From positions 690,501 to 754,500 of the forward strand of contig JAPDFW010000136.1 in assembly GCA_028826165.1 (NCBI GenBank): a stretch of 64,000 nucleotides of DNA. The letters are read 5' to 3'. Origin of the DNA: Anaeramoeba ignava. Taxonomy: Eukaryota > Metamonada > Anaeramoebidae. Position 1 is the stretch's first letter. Every line of letters begins with the position of its first letter. This document shows positions 22,758-34,100 of the stretch, piece by piece. The translations under genes and the position numbers were made by a program. The notes below the pieces were generated by a model. That model was given only the letters and a program-made list of their open reading frames with translations, searched no databases and was not told the origin of the DNA.

Positions 22758-22829
22758 TTAAAAATTATTTAAAAAATTAAAAAAGAAAAAAAAAATGAAA
22801 AAACTTTTTTTCATTTTTTTCTTTTCAAA
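22758..22829. promoter_or_regulatory. 72-bp divergent promoter between ankyrin-BTB gene 1 and the PRA1-family gene
   Basis: Carries the T-run/CAT/T-run motif in both directions: TTTTTTTCATTTTTTTCTTTTC ends just before the plus-strand ATG at 22830 (cited here as the motif at 22807-22827), and an A-run/ATG/A-run lies toward the minus-strand ATG. Confidence 0.45.
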
Positions 22830-23237
22830 ATGGGATTAAAAATTGAATTAAGAAATTGGAAAGAATTCCTTGAAAAATTTAATTTCCCATCTTTAGAAAA
22901 ATGGCCACAAAGAGCAATTACACATTTAGATTATTTTTTCACAAATTATATTGTTATAACTATTTTTTTTGTTATTATTGTTAGTTTACAGGATCCAATT
23001 TGTTTATTAACACCTATTCCAGTTATTTTTATAATTTCAACTTTATACTTTTTAGAAAAAGAAAATGTGTTTAAATTTGAAAACTCAAAAATAAGAATTT
23101 TAATTTATTGTTTAGCAATTATTTTAAGTAAGAAAATTTAATTTCAATTCAAAATTGGAAAAAATTGAAAAAAATTTTTTAATCTTTTTGTTTTAGTTTC
23201 TGGCTTTTTTTTATTGATTGTTGCAGAATTTTATTAA
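22830..23237 (+). CDS. PRA1/Yip3-family Rab acceptor-like membrane protein
   Basis: Exons 22830-23127 and 23197-23237 (donor GTAAGA, acceptor TTTTAG, codon A|TT), 112 codons plus TAA. The N-terminal soluble part WKEFLEKFNFPSLEKWPQRA and LDYFFTNYIVIT match the PRA1 pattern (R/W-x-F-L ... N-x-x-Y-F-x-x-N-Y), followed by paired hydrophobic hairpins (FFVIIVSLQDPICLLTPIPV, then a hydrophobic end ISGFFLLIVAEFY). PRA1 proteins bind prenylated Rabs and act in ER-Golgi membrane traffic. It is shorter than most family members (about 150-190), so either the C-terminal tail is truly short or a last exon was missed. Confidence 0.72.
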
Positions 23238-23745
23238 ATTTTTAGTTAAATTTTTTTTTAATTTTTTTCATTAAATTTTTAGAAAATTTTTTCAAATTTT
23301 TAAAAATTTTTAAGAAAAATTTTTGAATAAATTTTCAAAATTTTTATTAAATTTTTATTAAATTTTTTATTAAATTTTTTATTAAATTCTTTATTAAATT
23401 CTTTATTAAATTTTTTATTAAATTTTTATTAAATTCTTTATTAAATTTTTTATTAAATTTTTGATTAAATTCTTGATTAAAATTAAATTTTTATTAAATT
23501 TTTATTAAATTTTTGATTAAATTTTTATTAAATTCTTTATTAAATTTTTTATTAAATTCTTGATTAAATTTTTTATTAAATTTTTGATTAAATTTTTTAT
23601 TAAATTTTTATTAAATTTTTGATTAAATTTTTGATTAAATTTTTTATTAAATTTTTAATTAAATTTTTTATTAAATTCTTTATTAAATTTTTTATTAAAT
23701 TTTTGATTAAATTTTTGATTAAATTTTTGATTAATTTTTTGGAAA
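23238..23745. repeat. TTAAATTTTTGA / TTAAATTTTTTA tandem repeat
   Basis: About 12-13 bp units (ATTAAATTTTTT, ATTAAATTTTTG, ATTAAATTCTTT). Convergent intergenic space between the PRA1-family gene and permease A. Frames such as IKFLIKFFIKF are repeat translations. Confidence 0.85.
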
Positions 23746-23759
23746 GAAAAATAAAAAGA

Positions 23760-25484
23760 TCACTTGCAAAATTCACTCATTTTATCTTCATGTTTAAGAT
23801 GCATTAAAGAATTAATTGAATTATATAACATCACACTAGCACTAACCCAAATAGCAATAGCAATAACAAACAAAATAAGAGAAGTTTTTTTATATTTTTT
23901 AACTAAATAATTCAAGTAAATTTTTCCAATAGGAAATGCAATGAAAGTAATTCCAAAAAACCAGAATCCATTAGCATATGGAACTAATCCAAGAATAAGG
24001 AATTGAATTGATGTTGAAGATGATGTGAATAAAACAATCATGGCTGTTGATGCTGTTAAAACTTGTGGATTAATTTTCATTTCAACTAAAACAAATGAAA
24101 TTATTAAACCTCCTCCAATTCCAAGCATTCCTGCAAGAAATCCTGTCACAAAACAAGCAATTGCAAATAGAAAAATTACTTTTTTTCTCCATTGAATATC
24201 TCCTTTCTTTTAATTAAGAAAAAAAGTGAAAAAAATTTTAATTCCACTTTTTGTTCCACTTTTTTTTGTAATTTAAAAAAATATTATTAAATACTTACAA
24301 CATTTGGGAAATTAATTTGTTCTTTCTTTTTCTTTTTGTCTAACAATAACTTTCCAATATAAATTGTTAATAAAATATCTATTGGTACTGATAAAAGCAT
24401 AACAACCCAAAATGAAGGTGAACATTTTTCAATTCCAACTAAACTTTTTTTTGAGTTTCCTCCTTTAACCAAAGAAATTATAAATGTAATCAACCAAACA
24501 ACAATTATTAAAAATAATCTTTTAAATCCAATTTTTTCTTCGCTTCTCATGATTTTTTGAATTTGGATATCTTTATCAAGATCTGAGTTTGGTTTTAATT
24601 GCTTTTCTTCATTTTCAAGTTGATCATAATTGATATCAATCCAAAATTGTTCTTTCTTTGTATTATCATCATTTTTATCATTTTTATCATTATTTTCATT
24701 ATTTTCATTATTTTCATTATTTTCATTATTTTCATTATTTTCATTATTTTCATTATTTTCATTATTTTCATTATTTTCATTATTATTATCTTCTGTATTT
24801 AAACTTTGATCGGGTTCAATTTCTTTCCAATAATCTGTAGAAACCTCTTCAGTAACAAATTCATTTTGACTTTCATTCTCACTATATCCATTTTTTTGTG
24901 AATTTTCTCCAATTTCTGATCTTTGTTTTGAAAAATCAATTTCTTCCAAATTCACCGATTCATCATTGACTTGATTGATTTGTTGATTTAAACTGGAACC
25001 ATTTAATTCCTTACGATTTTTGAGTTTTTGTTTCAATTCAAGTTCTTTTTTTCTTTCTTGATTTTCCAATTTATATTTTCTAAATGCTTTAAGAGTAGAA
25101 CGATAACCAATAATAATCAATAGTAAAAAAAGAGTACTAATAACAAGCCATTCAGGAAGAAGAACATTAGCCAAAACACCAACAACAGTACCAGCAAGAG
25201 TCATTGGTTGTGAAAGAAGAGCAATATCATAATCAATAAGAGGACGATTTGCTTGAGGATGTTTTTTTGGGTAATTTACTATTAATATTGTTATTGCTCC
25301 TCCAAAAATTGCAAAATTGGATAACGGAACCGCTGTTGTTGATGGTAAAGTAAGTATTAAATAAAATATTCCAACAAATAATACTCCTCCTCCAACTCCT
25401 GCTCCTGCTGATAAAAGTGATGATAAAAAACTAAAATTGAAGAAACTATAAATAAAGTTGAAAAAGTAATTGAATCATTCATTG
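23760..25484 (-). CDS. TauE/SafE-type (TSUP) anion permease, copy A; frame broken near N-terminus
   Basis: Membrane transporter of the TSUP family, whose characterised members export sulfite or sulfonates. Exon 1 25484-24299, exon 2 24206-23760 (donor GTAAGT, acceptor TTAAAAG). Half one: SAGAGVGGGVLFVGIFY, AVPLSNFAIFGGAI, SQPMTLAGTVVGVLANVLLP. Then a cytosolic acidic linker with ENNENNENN repeats and KRLFLIIVVWLITFIISLVK. Half two begins KGDIQWRKKV and has VTGFLAGMLGIGGGLIISFV, the second copy of the G-x-G-G-G motif. The start MNDSITFSTLFIVSS runs into TAG at 25433-25431; the conserved frame resumes a few bases later. Compared with copy B this looks like a small insertion plus a deletion, so a sequencing indel, a pseudogene, or a downstream start are all possible. 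Paralogue of the next gene. Confidence 0.75.
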
Positions 25485-25771
25485 TTTTTCTTGTTTTGAT
25501 TGCTTTTTTTTTTTAAAATTAATTTATTGGTTTCTAATTGAAAAAAAATGAAAAAAAATATTTAAAAAAAAAATTTTTTTTATTCTTCTGTTGAATTAAT
25601 GAGTTGTTGATTAAAAAAATGTTTTCCTTTTTTTTTTTTCGTCTTTCATTATCCAAAAAAATTTTTTCTTCTTCTTTATTATTTTTATTATTTTTATTTT
25701 TATTTTTATTTTTATTATTTTTGTTAAAGAAAAAAAAAAAAGCAAAAATAAAGAAGTAATTAATTAAATAA
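25485..25771. other. AT-rich spacer between the two TSUP permease genes
   Basis: Homopolymer-rich; TTATTTTTATTTTTATTTTT runs at 25680-25720. Contains the promoter of copy A and the 3' end of copy B. No gene seen. Confidence 0.5.
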
Positions 25772-27628
25772 TCAATTACAAAAATCGGATATTTTCCTAT
25801 GTTTTCCATTTCTGAATGCATTAATTGTATTATAACACATTAAAATAGTACTTATAGAAATTGCAATAGCAAAAGTAAATAAAATCAAAGCTGCTTTTTT
25901 ATATTTTTTAACTAAATAATTCAAGTAAATTTTTCCAATAGGAAATGCAATGAAAGTAATTCCAAAAAACCAGAATCCTTTAGCATATGGAACTAATCCA
26001 AGAATAAGGAATTGAATTGATGTTGAAGCTGATGTGAATAAAACAACTAATGCTGTTGTTGCTGTTAAAACTTGTGGTTCAACTTTCATTTCAACTAAAA
26101 CAAATGTGATAACTGTTCCTGCTCCTATTCCAAGCATTCCTGCAAGAAATCCATTTAAAAAGCAAACAACAGAAAACCCAAAGATCATTACTTTTCTCCA
26201 ATAGATATCTCCTTTCTTTTAATTAAGTAAAAAAGTTAAAAAATTTCAATTCCACTTTTTGTTCCACTTTTTTTTGTAATTTCAAAAAATATTATTAAAT
26301 ACTTACAAGATTTGGGAAATCAATTCTTTCTTTCTTTTGGGTTTTGTTTAATAATAACTTTCCAATATAAATTGTTAATAAAATGTTTATTGGTACTGAT
26401 AAAAACATAACAACCCAAAATGAAGGTGAACATTTTTTAATTCCAACTAAACTTTCTTTTGAGTTTCCTCCTTTAGCCAAAGAAATTACAAATATAATCA
26501 ACCAAACAATAATTATTAAAAATAATCTTTGTGATCCAATTTTTTCTTCACTTTTCTTCATTTTTTCAATTTCTTGATCTGAACTAAAATGTAAATTAGG
26601 TCTTAATCTTGGTTGTTCAATTTGAAACTCATCAAAATCGAGGAATGTCCGATTTTGATAGATATCTTGATAAAGATCTTGATTTTCATTATTATTTTCA
26701 TTATTTTTTTCATTATTATTTTCATTATTATTTTCATTATTATTTTCATTATTATTTTCATTATTATTTTCATTATTTTTTTCTAATAATCCTTTTGTTT
26801 CATCATTATCACTATCATTATCATCTTCATCAAATTCTTCAAAATCCATCCAATTAGAATTTTTAATTTTAAAAACTTGATCATTGGAATTAGAACTTAA
26901 TTTATCATTTTCATTTTCATTTTCATTTTCATTTTGATTTTGATTTTGATTTTGATTTTCATTTTCATTTTGATTTTGATTTTGATTTTCATTTTCATTT
27001 TCATTTTGATTTTCATTTTGATTTTCATTTTGATTTTCATTTTGATTTTCATTTTGATTTTGATTTTGATTTTGATTTTCATTTTGATTTTCATTTTGAT
27101 TTTGATTTTCATTTTGATTTTCATTTTGATTTTGATTTTCATTTTCATTTTGATTTTGATTTTCATTTTGATTTTCTTTTCTTCAAGTTCTTTTTTTCTT
27201 TCTTTATTTTCCAATTTATATTTTGCAATAGCTCTCAAAGTAGAACGATAAGAAATAACAAGTAAAAGAATAAAAAGAAGGCCTTCATCAAGCCATTCAG
27301 GAAGAAGAACATTAGCCAAAACACCAATAACAGTACCAGCAAGAGTCATTGGTTGTGAAAGAAGAGCAATATCATAATCAATAAGAGGACGATTTGCTTG
27401 AGGATGTTTTTTACGAGCATTAACAAATAAAACGGTTATTGCTCCTCCAAAAATTGCGAAATTTGATAACGGAACCGCTTCTGTTGATGATAAACGAAGA
27501 ACTAAATAAAATATTCCAACAAATAATACTCCTCCTCCAATTCCTGCTCCTGCTGCCAAAAGTGAAAAGAAAGCAATCAAAATTGAACCAACTATAAATA
27601 AACCTGAAAAATGAATTGAATCATTCAT
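25772..27628 (-). CDS. TauE/SafE-type (TSUP) anion permease, copy B; frameshift inside the linker repeat
   Basis: Tandem paralogue of copy A. ATG at 27628: MNDSIHFSGLFIVGSILIAF, AAGAGIGGGVLFVGIFY, AVPLSNFAIFGGAIT, SQPMTLAGTVIGVLANVLLP. Exon 1 runs to 26307, exon 2 from 26215 (KGDIYWRKVMIF, LNGFLAGMLGIGAGTVITF) to the stop at 25772. The first half ends ...ERKKELEEK and enters an NENQ hexamer tract; after the tract the frame is shifted by one base (GAAGAAAAGAAAATC near 27175 lacks one base for the ENQNENQ frame), then continues KLSSNSNDQVF, WMDFEEFDEDDNDSDNDETK and an NNENNNE linker. The second GxGGG motif reads GIGAG here against GIGGG in copy A. Intron 1 is nearly identical in both copies, which points to recent duplication. 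Confidence 0.78.
26905..27178. repeat. Coding ATTTTC/ATTTTG hexamer tract (NENQ) in permease B
   Basis: Hexamers reading N-E or N-Q on the minus strand. Copy A has only a short ENN-type linker, so this tract is specific to copy B. The frameshift lies at its 5' edge. Confidence 0.85.
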
Positions 27629-27754
27629 TGTTTTTTTATTCTTAAAAAAAAGAAAAAAAAGAAAAAAAGAAAAGAAAAAATGAATTAATTTTTCCAAAAG
27701 AAACCAAAAAAAAATATTTGTGAAAAAACTGAAAAAAAAAATTTTTTCGTTCGT

Positions 27755-29083
27755 TTAATTTGATTTATTGTTTGGCAAATAAATTTCAACGCAATCAATT
27801 TCAAAAACAACTGATCCTGCAAAAAACTTTCTTGCTTGCTCTGAAAATGGTGAAATGCCTAAAGGGGCTTGATAATACCAACCAAAGTAATTAGAATTTC
27901 CTTTTTTAAAATTTCCATAAATCAAAAGATCCCAATTTCCAAAATAGGGACCAAATTTATCCACGTAACGAATAGCACATTGTTGATATCCCAAGTTGAT
28001 CGGAAATTTTTGAGGTGGAAATTCTTCTGGATTTTTTAATGTGAATAAAAATGCTTTTTCATCTGTAATTGAACCAGATACAAGTGATGAATCCCATTCA
28101 TCTTGATCTTCCCATCCAACTGAAGTAAATCCTCCAAAAACAAAATTATTTTCTGATTTAATTATCACTAATGTTGATCCTTTTTTATCACAAATTTCAT
28201 GGAATTTTTGTGCTGAACATTCTTGTTTTTGACTTGAAAATGTTAGTTTCATTGATTGGAAAAAATTTGGATCAATCCATTTTTTTAAATTGAGATAATA
28301 TTCATAATTAGTGATTATTTTTGAATCTCCAAATATTTCTTCCATTTCTTTTTTATTATTTTCATTTATTGAAATATTGTTTTGATTTTGATTTTGATTT
28401 AAATTTTGATTTTGAATTTGATTTTGAATTTGATTTTGATTTTGATTTTGATTTTGATTTTGATTTTGAATTTGATTTTGATTTTGAATTTGATTTTGAT
28501 TTTGATTTTCAATTTGATTTTCATTTTGATTTTCATTTTCATTTTGATTTTGATTTAAATTTTGATTTTGATTTTGATTTTCATTTTGATTTTGATTTTG
28601 ATTTTGATTTTCAATTTGATTTTGATTTTCAATTTGATTTTGATTTTGATTTTGATTTTCAATTTGATTTTGATTTTTATTTTGATTTTGATTTTGATTT
28701 TGAATTTGATTTTGATTTTGATTTTCAATTTGATTTTGATTTTCAATTTGATTTTGATTTTGATTTTCATTTAAATTTTGATTTTCATTTTCAATTTGAT
28801 TTTCAATTTGATTTTCATTTTGATTTAGATTTTGATTTTCATTTTGGTTTTGATTTTGATTTTGAATTTGATTTTGATTTTGAATTTGAATTTGATTTTG
28901 AATTTGATTTTGATTTTGATTTTCATTTAAATTTTCAATTTGATTTTGATTTTCAATTTGATTTTGATTTATATTTTGATTTTCATTTAAATTTTGATTT
29001 TGATTTTGATTTTCATTTAAATTTTCAATTTGATTTTGATTTTGATTTTGATTTTGATTTTGATTTTCATTTAAATTTGACAT
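27755..29083 (-). CDS. Asn/Gln-rich protein with C-terminal TLDc domain
   Basis: Single exon, 442 residues. Residues 1 to about 235 are NQ/EN/IQ hexapeptide-type repeats with no stop in this frame. A short helix (NNKKEMEEIFGDSKIITN) leads into a TLDc domain: SQKQECSAQKFHEICDKKGS, TLVIIKSENNFVFGGFTSVG, KAFLFTLKNPEEFPPQKF, FGPYFGNWDLLIYGN, and FAGSVVFEIDCVEIY at the end. TLDc domains (TBC1D24, OXR1, NCOA7) are linked to oxidative stress protection and to V-ATPase binding. The same domain ends the two BTB-TLDc proteins at 43-45 and 51-53 kb, but there it follows a BTB-BACK region. Upstream minus-strand sequence has TTTTTTTCATTTTTTTC twice. Confidence 0.85.
   Translation of the reverse strand: MSNLNENQNQNQNQNQNQIENLNENQNQNQNLNENQNINQNQIENQNQIENLNENQNQNQIQNQIQIQNQNQIQNQNQNQNENQNLNQNENQIENQIENENQNLNENQNQNQIENQNQIENQNQNQIQNQNQNQNKNQNQIENQNQNQNQIENQNQIENQNQNQNQNENQNQNQNLNQNQNENENQNENQIENQNQNQIQNQNQIQNQNQNQNQNQNQIQNQIQNQNLNQNQNQNNISINENNKKEMEEIFGDSKIITNYEYYLNLKKWIDPNFFQSMKLTFSSQKQECSAQKFHEICDKKGSTLVIIKSENNFVFGGFTSVGWEDQDEWDSSLVSGSITDEKAFLFTLKNPEEFPPQKFPINLGYQQCAIRYVDKFGPYFGNWDLLIYGNFKKGNSNYFGWYYQAPLGISPFSEQARKFFAGSVVFEIDCVEIYLPNNKSN
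28380..29075. repeat. Coding CAAAAT-type hexamer tract (NQ) of the TLDc gene
   Basis: Hexamers reading NQ, with IQ, EN and LN variants, on the minus strand. The plus-strand open frame (DFDFDF) through it is only its mirror. Here, unlike in three neighbouring genes, the frame is intact across the whole tract. Confidence 0.85.
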
Positions 29084-29169
29084 GATTTTTAAAGAAAAGA
29101 AAAAAATGAAAAAAATGAAAATTATTTGAAAGAAAATTTTTTAATTTTTTGTTTTTTAATTTTTGTTTT

Positions 29170-30908
29170 TTAATTTGAATAATTTAAAAAAAAGAATAAA
29201 AAAAGAATAATCAAAAAAAACAAGAAACAAATGAAAAACATCTTTTTTTTATTTTTGGGATTTTTATTCTCATTTCCGTTTTTAATCTCTTCTTTTTGTA
29301 AATGATCTTTTTTAGATTTACTTTTTTTGTTTTCTTGTTTCTTTTTCTTTTTCATTTTTTCCATTAACAATTTATCAATTTGATTTTTTAATCCACATCG
29401 AGAATTAAGAATATAAAAATCTTCTGCTTCTTCAAGTTCATTTAAAATTTTAACAGATAAATTTTGATCCAATTTTCCCAAATATAAAAACTTAATCAAT
29501 TGATTCAAAGATTCAAAACTTTTTTCAGTATAATCATTAACTTGATTACTATTATCATTTGTAACAAAAGAAAACATTGAATAAAAAAGTCCACTTTTTG
29601 CCATCAAAATGAATTTATGAGCTTTAATACTTTTTTTGTGACATATAATCTTAAATGTTTTTGAATTTTCATCTTGATATAATTTTTCGAATAATTCTTG
29701 ATTCAAATACATTTCTTTTTTTGCTAATCCAAAATTGTTCCACATTTGTTTAGCTTCAAGTGGATTTTCTGAAATTCCTGAATAAACAAAACTTAAAAAA
29801 TTTGTCACTTTTTTCTCATTTTCTTCTTTTAATTTCATAATAATTTCTTCAAATTTCTCTCCAAATCTCCATTCTAATAAATCTTTATGTGCAAAAATTT
29901 CTTTTTCTTTTTCTTTTGTGGGAATTTTAAAATCTCCACTTTCTTCTACATTTTCGAAAAAATTATAAAAATCTAAGAAAAAAGAAAATTCTCTTTCAAT
30001 TTGATCTCGATAATTTCTATTGATAATAAAATCAATTGGTCGAAGATTCTTTTAAATTATTTTTTTTCAATTATTTCTTTTAAATTATTTCAATCACTTT
30101 GAAAAAATATTTACAGACTAAAGAAAAATAAAAATAAAAATAAAAATAAAAATAAAAATAAATATAAATTTACTTTCTAAAAAAAGAAAAGAAGAAAAAA
30201 TAATTGATTAATTTTTTTGGATTATAAAAATCATTTTCTGTTTTATTTAATATAATTACATTCTCAAAAAAAGGATTTGCCCCATAATTTAATAATAAAC
30301 GAATAATTTTTTCATCTTCTGTATGTGAACAGGCATAATGTAATGGTGTACTTGACTAAAATAAAAATATTTTAATAATCCAAAAAAAAAAGAACAAAAT
30401 TAAATTAAATTACAAACTATTTCAAATAAAAATAAAAACAAAAATTATTGATTTTAAAAAGAAAAATTTAGAAATAAAATTATAATAAAACAATTTTACA
30501 ATCTAAATCAAATAAATAAAATTGATTTTTAAAAAGAAAAATTTGATTTAATAAAAAAAAAAAGTATTTAAAAACATCAGTTGAATTTGGATCAGCTCCT
30601 TTTTCTAATAAAATTTTTATATTATTAAATGATTTTTCTTCACAAGCAAAATGTAATTGAGTTCTTTTCTATTTAAAATTAAAATAATAAATAAATAAAA
30701 CGTATTTTTTAATTTTAAATTTTTTTACAAACTAAATTTTGTTTAAATTATTGGAAAAAAACAAAAAAAAAAGATTAATTGATTTTTGTTTTATTAATTT
30801 TTATCTTTTTACAATCTATAAAAAAAAATGATTTTTTGTTTTGTTTTGTTTTTGTTTTAAAAGAAAAGAAAAGAAAAATTGTTTTACATCATCAATTTCT
30901 TCATCCAT
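29170..30908 (-). CDS. Ankyrin-repeat protein with two BTB domains and C-terminal membrane anchor, split by microexons
   Basis: Same architecture as the gene at 17.3-22.8 kb. Large exons, all phase 0: 30908-30888 (MDEEIDD, only 21 nt), 30668-30576 (KRTQLHFACEEKSFNNIKIL), 30355-30260 (STPLHYACSHTEDEKIIRLL), 30048-29170. Two 3-nt microexons lie in each of the three introns (separate entry); with them the protein is 368 residues. The last exon begins NLRPIDFIINRNYRDQIE, carries a first BTB (GDFKIPTKEKEKEIFAHKDL ... VTNFLSFVYSG) and a second one (TFKIICHKKSIKAHKFILMA, SGLFYSMF, VNDYTEKSFESL), a Lys-rich stretch, and ends with FFICFLFFLIILFLFFFLN, a likely tail anchor. The anchor is absent from the paralogue. 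The exact first exon is the least certain part. Confidence 0.75.
30115..30815 (-). other. Six candidate 3-nt microexons in ankyrin-BTB gene 2
   Basis: Pairs per intron, minus strand: 30815-30813 ATT and 30731-30729 TTT; 30502-30500 ATT and 30416-30414 TTT; 30176-30174 AAA and 30117-30115 TCT. Each is preceded by AG (mostly TTTAG or ATAG) and followed by GTAA. With them the repeat lengths become 33 and 34 residues. Confidence 0.6.
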
Positions 30909-31101
30909 TTTTAAAGGAAAAAAAAATGAAAGGAAAAAAATGAAAATTAAATTTTTTTTTTTTGGATTTTTTTTTTGCTTTCATTTCATTTTTTTTAAAA
31001 GGAAAATATTAAAAAAAAATATAAAAAAAAAAAGAATACAAATCTTTCTTTTTGTTTTTTAAGTGATTAAATTTGAAAAATTATTTGAATAGAATTTAAA
31101 A

Positions 31102-34100
31102 TTAATTTAATAAAGAATTTAATAATTTTGTTAAAGCAATTTGTAAAGATTCATCTTCTTTTGGTTGAATTTCTTCTTTTTTAAAAAATAACATTCTATA
31201 TTCTTTTGAATATTCATCTTTATCATCTTCTTGGTGAAATCTATTAAAGCTTCTTTCAAGAAAATTATCAACTTCACTTGGAAGAGGAAGGAATGAGAAT
31301 GATTTTGCTTGAAATTCAGGTGAATTTATAACTAAAAAATGAAATAATTCTTCGGATTGAAATACAATATCTTTGTTCATCCAAAAATTTAAAAATCTAA
31401 TACAATCGATAATATCTTCATATTCCTTTTTGTTCCAAATAAAATTATAACTTTCAATAAAGTGTGGTAATATTTTAAGTATTGATATTTTCAATGATGT
31501 ATTTTTTGGATCTGTATATTTTAATAAAGTCATAAAACAATCCAAAATGAATGAAAAATTTAAATTTCCTGGGAATCTTTTTGAGAAAATTTGAAAGGAA
31601 CTTTTAATAAAATCAATATCTGGATTTTGATTTTTGATTTTGATTTTGAATTTGAATTTGAATTTGAATTTGATTTTGATTTTGATTTTGATTTTGATTT
31701 TGATTTTGATTTTGATTTTGATTTTCAATTTGATTTTCATTTTGATTTTCATTTAAATTTAAATTTTGATTTTTGTTTAAATTTTGAATTTGATTTAGAT
31801 TTTGATTTTGATTTTGATTTTGATTTTGATTTTGATTTTGATTTTGATTTTGATTTATATTTTGATTTTGATTTTGATTTTGATTTTGATTTTCATTTTG
31901 ATTTTCATTTTGATTTTCGTTTAAATTTTCATTTTCATTTTGATTTTCATTTTGATTTTTGTTTAAATTTTCATTTTCATTTTGATTTTTGTTTAAATTT
32001 TCATTTTCATTTTGATTTTTGTTTAAATTTTCATTTTCATTTTGATTTTTGTTTAAATTTTCGTTTTTGGTAAATTTGGAAAATACTTTCATAATATCTC
32101 TAACACAACAATCATTACCATCACAAATTGATGAAAAAGAAATTATTTTTGATCTTGCAGAATCTTTTTGACCAGAAACATAAACAATAATACAAATTAA
32201 TAAAATTATCAAAACAATCTTATTATCTTTCAAATGAGAATCTTTATAAAATCCACGAACAAAAGCTTCCAAAAAATTCATTGATAAATCAACTAATGAA
32301 ACATCAGTTAATCCACGAAGTAAAACTTTGGCGATTATAAAGTCAATAGGAATAGTTTTCCCATTTGAATCCTTATATTCCCAAATTGACTGAGAATTTA
32401 CAAATAATTCATAATGTGAAACAATTTCATAATTTTCAAGTTCCAATAAAGATTGAATCAAAATTAATCCTCTTTGAAAATTTTTCACAGTTGAAGAAAA
32501 CAAAAGAGTTGAAGCAACTTGGAAAATAACATTCCATCCAGAATTTTCATCAATTTCTGAAGTGTGAGAAATAACCAAATTCTCAAGAAAATTCATTAAG
32601 CAATCAAAAACATATATTCTGTTCATTTTCAATGACTGAATCAAGCACAAACTTATTCTTTTGATTAAAATTAAATCAAAACGTTGATTGAGTGTAAAAA
32701 ATGTGTAGAAAGAATTAACAGATATCATCTCATCTCCTGTTTTAATTGCCCATGAAAAGGCAATATCAGCCCATTCTTCTCGTAAATTCTTTTTGAAGGG
32801 TTGAAGAATAAGTACAATTTGTTTGATCAATGAGAAGTAATTTTCAGGTAAATTATCAAGTGTGTTTTTTTCAATTTTTGAAAAAGATTTGGAAATTGTG
32901 ATTCGAGTCTCTTCTAAATGGAAATTGGTAAAACTACTTAATTGCTCTTGTAATTTATCATTTGATTCTTCGCTTTTTGTTTTGATGTTATTTTGAATAA
33001 ATTGTTCTGCTTCTTTCATCAATTCATTATTAGTGTCATCATGTTGCAAAACAACAGATCGAATTAAATTAGCCACAATGTTATTTCCAACTTTGCTTCC
33101 AGGATCTTTAACCAATGCATGATGCAAAATCAACGGTAAAAAGTTTGTATTTCTGATCCCATTTTCAAAAATAATTTCTTCGAGAATCATAAACGCCGAT
33201 TCTTCTTGCCGATCTTGAAGATTTTGCTTTTGTTTGAAAAGGAAATCATCTTCCAAATCAATATATTTATGGAATTCTAAAATGGATTGTCCTGTTGGTA
33301 TTTTGTAATCCATTAAATGATCCACAAGAAATCTCAATGAATATCTTGTGTCTATTCTAGAAAGCATCAAGAAAATAGCCTTGATCAAAACAATATTTTG
33401 TTTTTCCAATCCTTGTTGCACAAGCATATTTAGTAAGAAAGTGAATATAGAACCTAAAATTGTTCTTTTCATTTCAATATGTTTTGCTTTTGTTTCTTGT
33501 TTTGGGAAAGTAGCTAAACAACGCCAAAAGGCTTCTAGTTGTTGTGATAGATACATATCTTGGAAATATTCGTTTGATATTAACAAAACAGAGCTTAAAA
33601 TTGATTGGATTTTTGTTTGATTTTCATTTTCATTTTCGTTTTCGTTTTTTGATTTTTTATAATTTAAAAGAAGATGAAAATTTTTGAGAAATGGTTTCAA
33701 TATCTCAATTATTGTCAATTGATATTTGATCGAACTTTTAAAATAGGCCAAATAATTTGTGGTTTCTTTCAAAATGGAAACTGATAATTCTGGTATTTTT
33801 GATGCAATTGTGTTTGCATATGTGATTGATAAATTGTAATAAACATGATAAGAATGAATAGAAATTGAAGATAAAGATACTAAAAATTTCTTCTCAGGAA
33901 CTAAAAGAGGTTCCAAATTTTTATGAGACAAACTAAGCAATAACTCGTGAATCAAGGCACGAATTTGTTCTTCAGGTGAACAAATATGAATGAGAATCAA
34001 TAAAATTATTTTGTATTTGGGTATGTTTTTTGTGACAATCCATTTCTGCCAATCTTTGATTAAATTCTGAATTATAACCTTCAAAAAAACAAGTCCTTTT

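Noticed and set aside
23619-23807. Frame IKFLIKFFIKFFIKF as a membrane peptide gene
   Set aside because: Translation of the TTAAATTTTTGA tandem repeat with no other support.
28321-29085. Plus-strand frame of about 254 residues (DFDFDFQFD...)
   Set aside because: Mirror of the NQ tract of the TLDc gene on the minus strand; hexamers leave all frames open.
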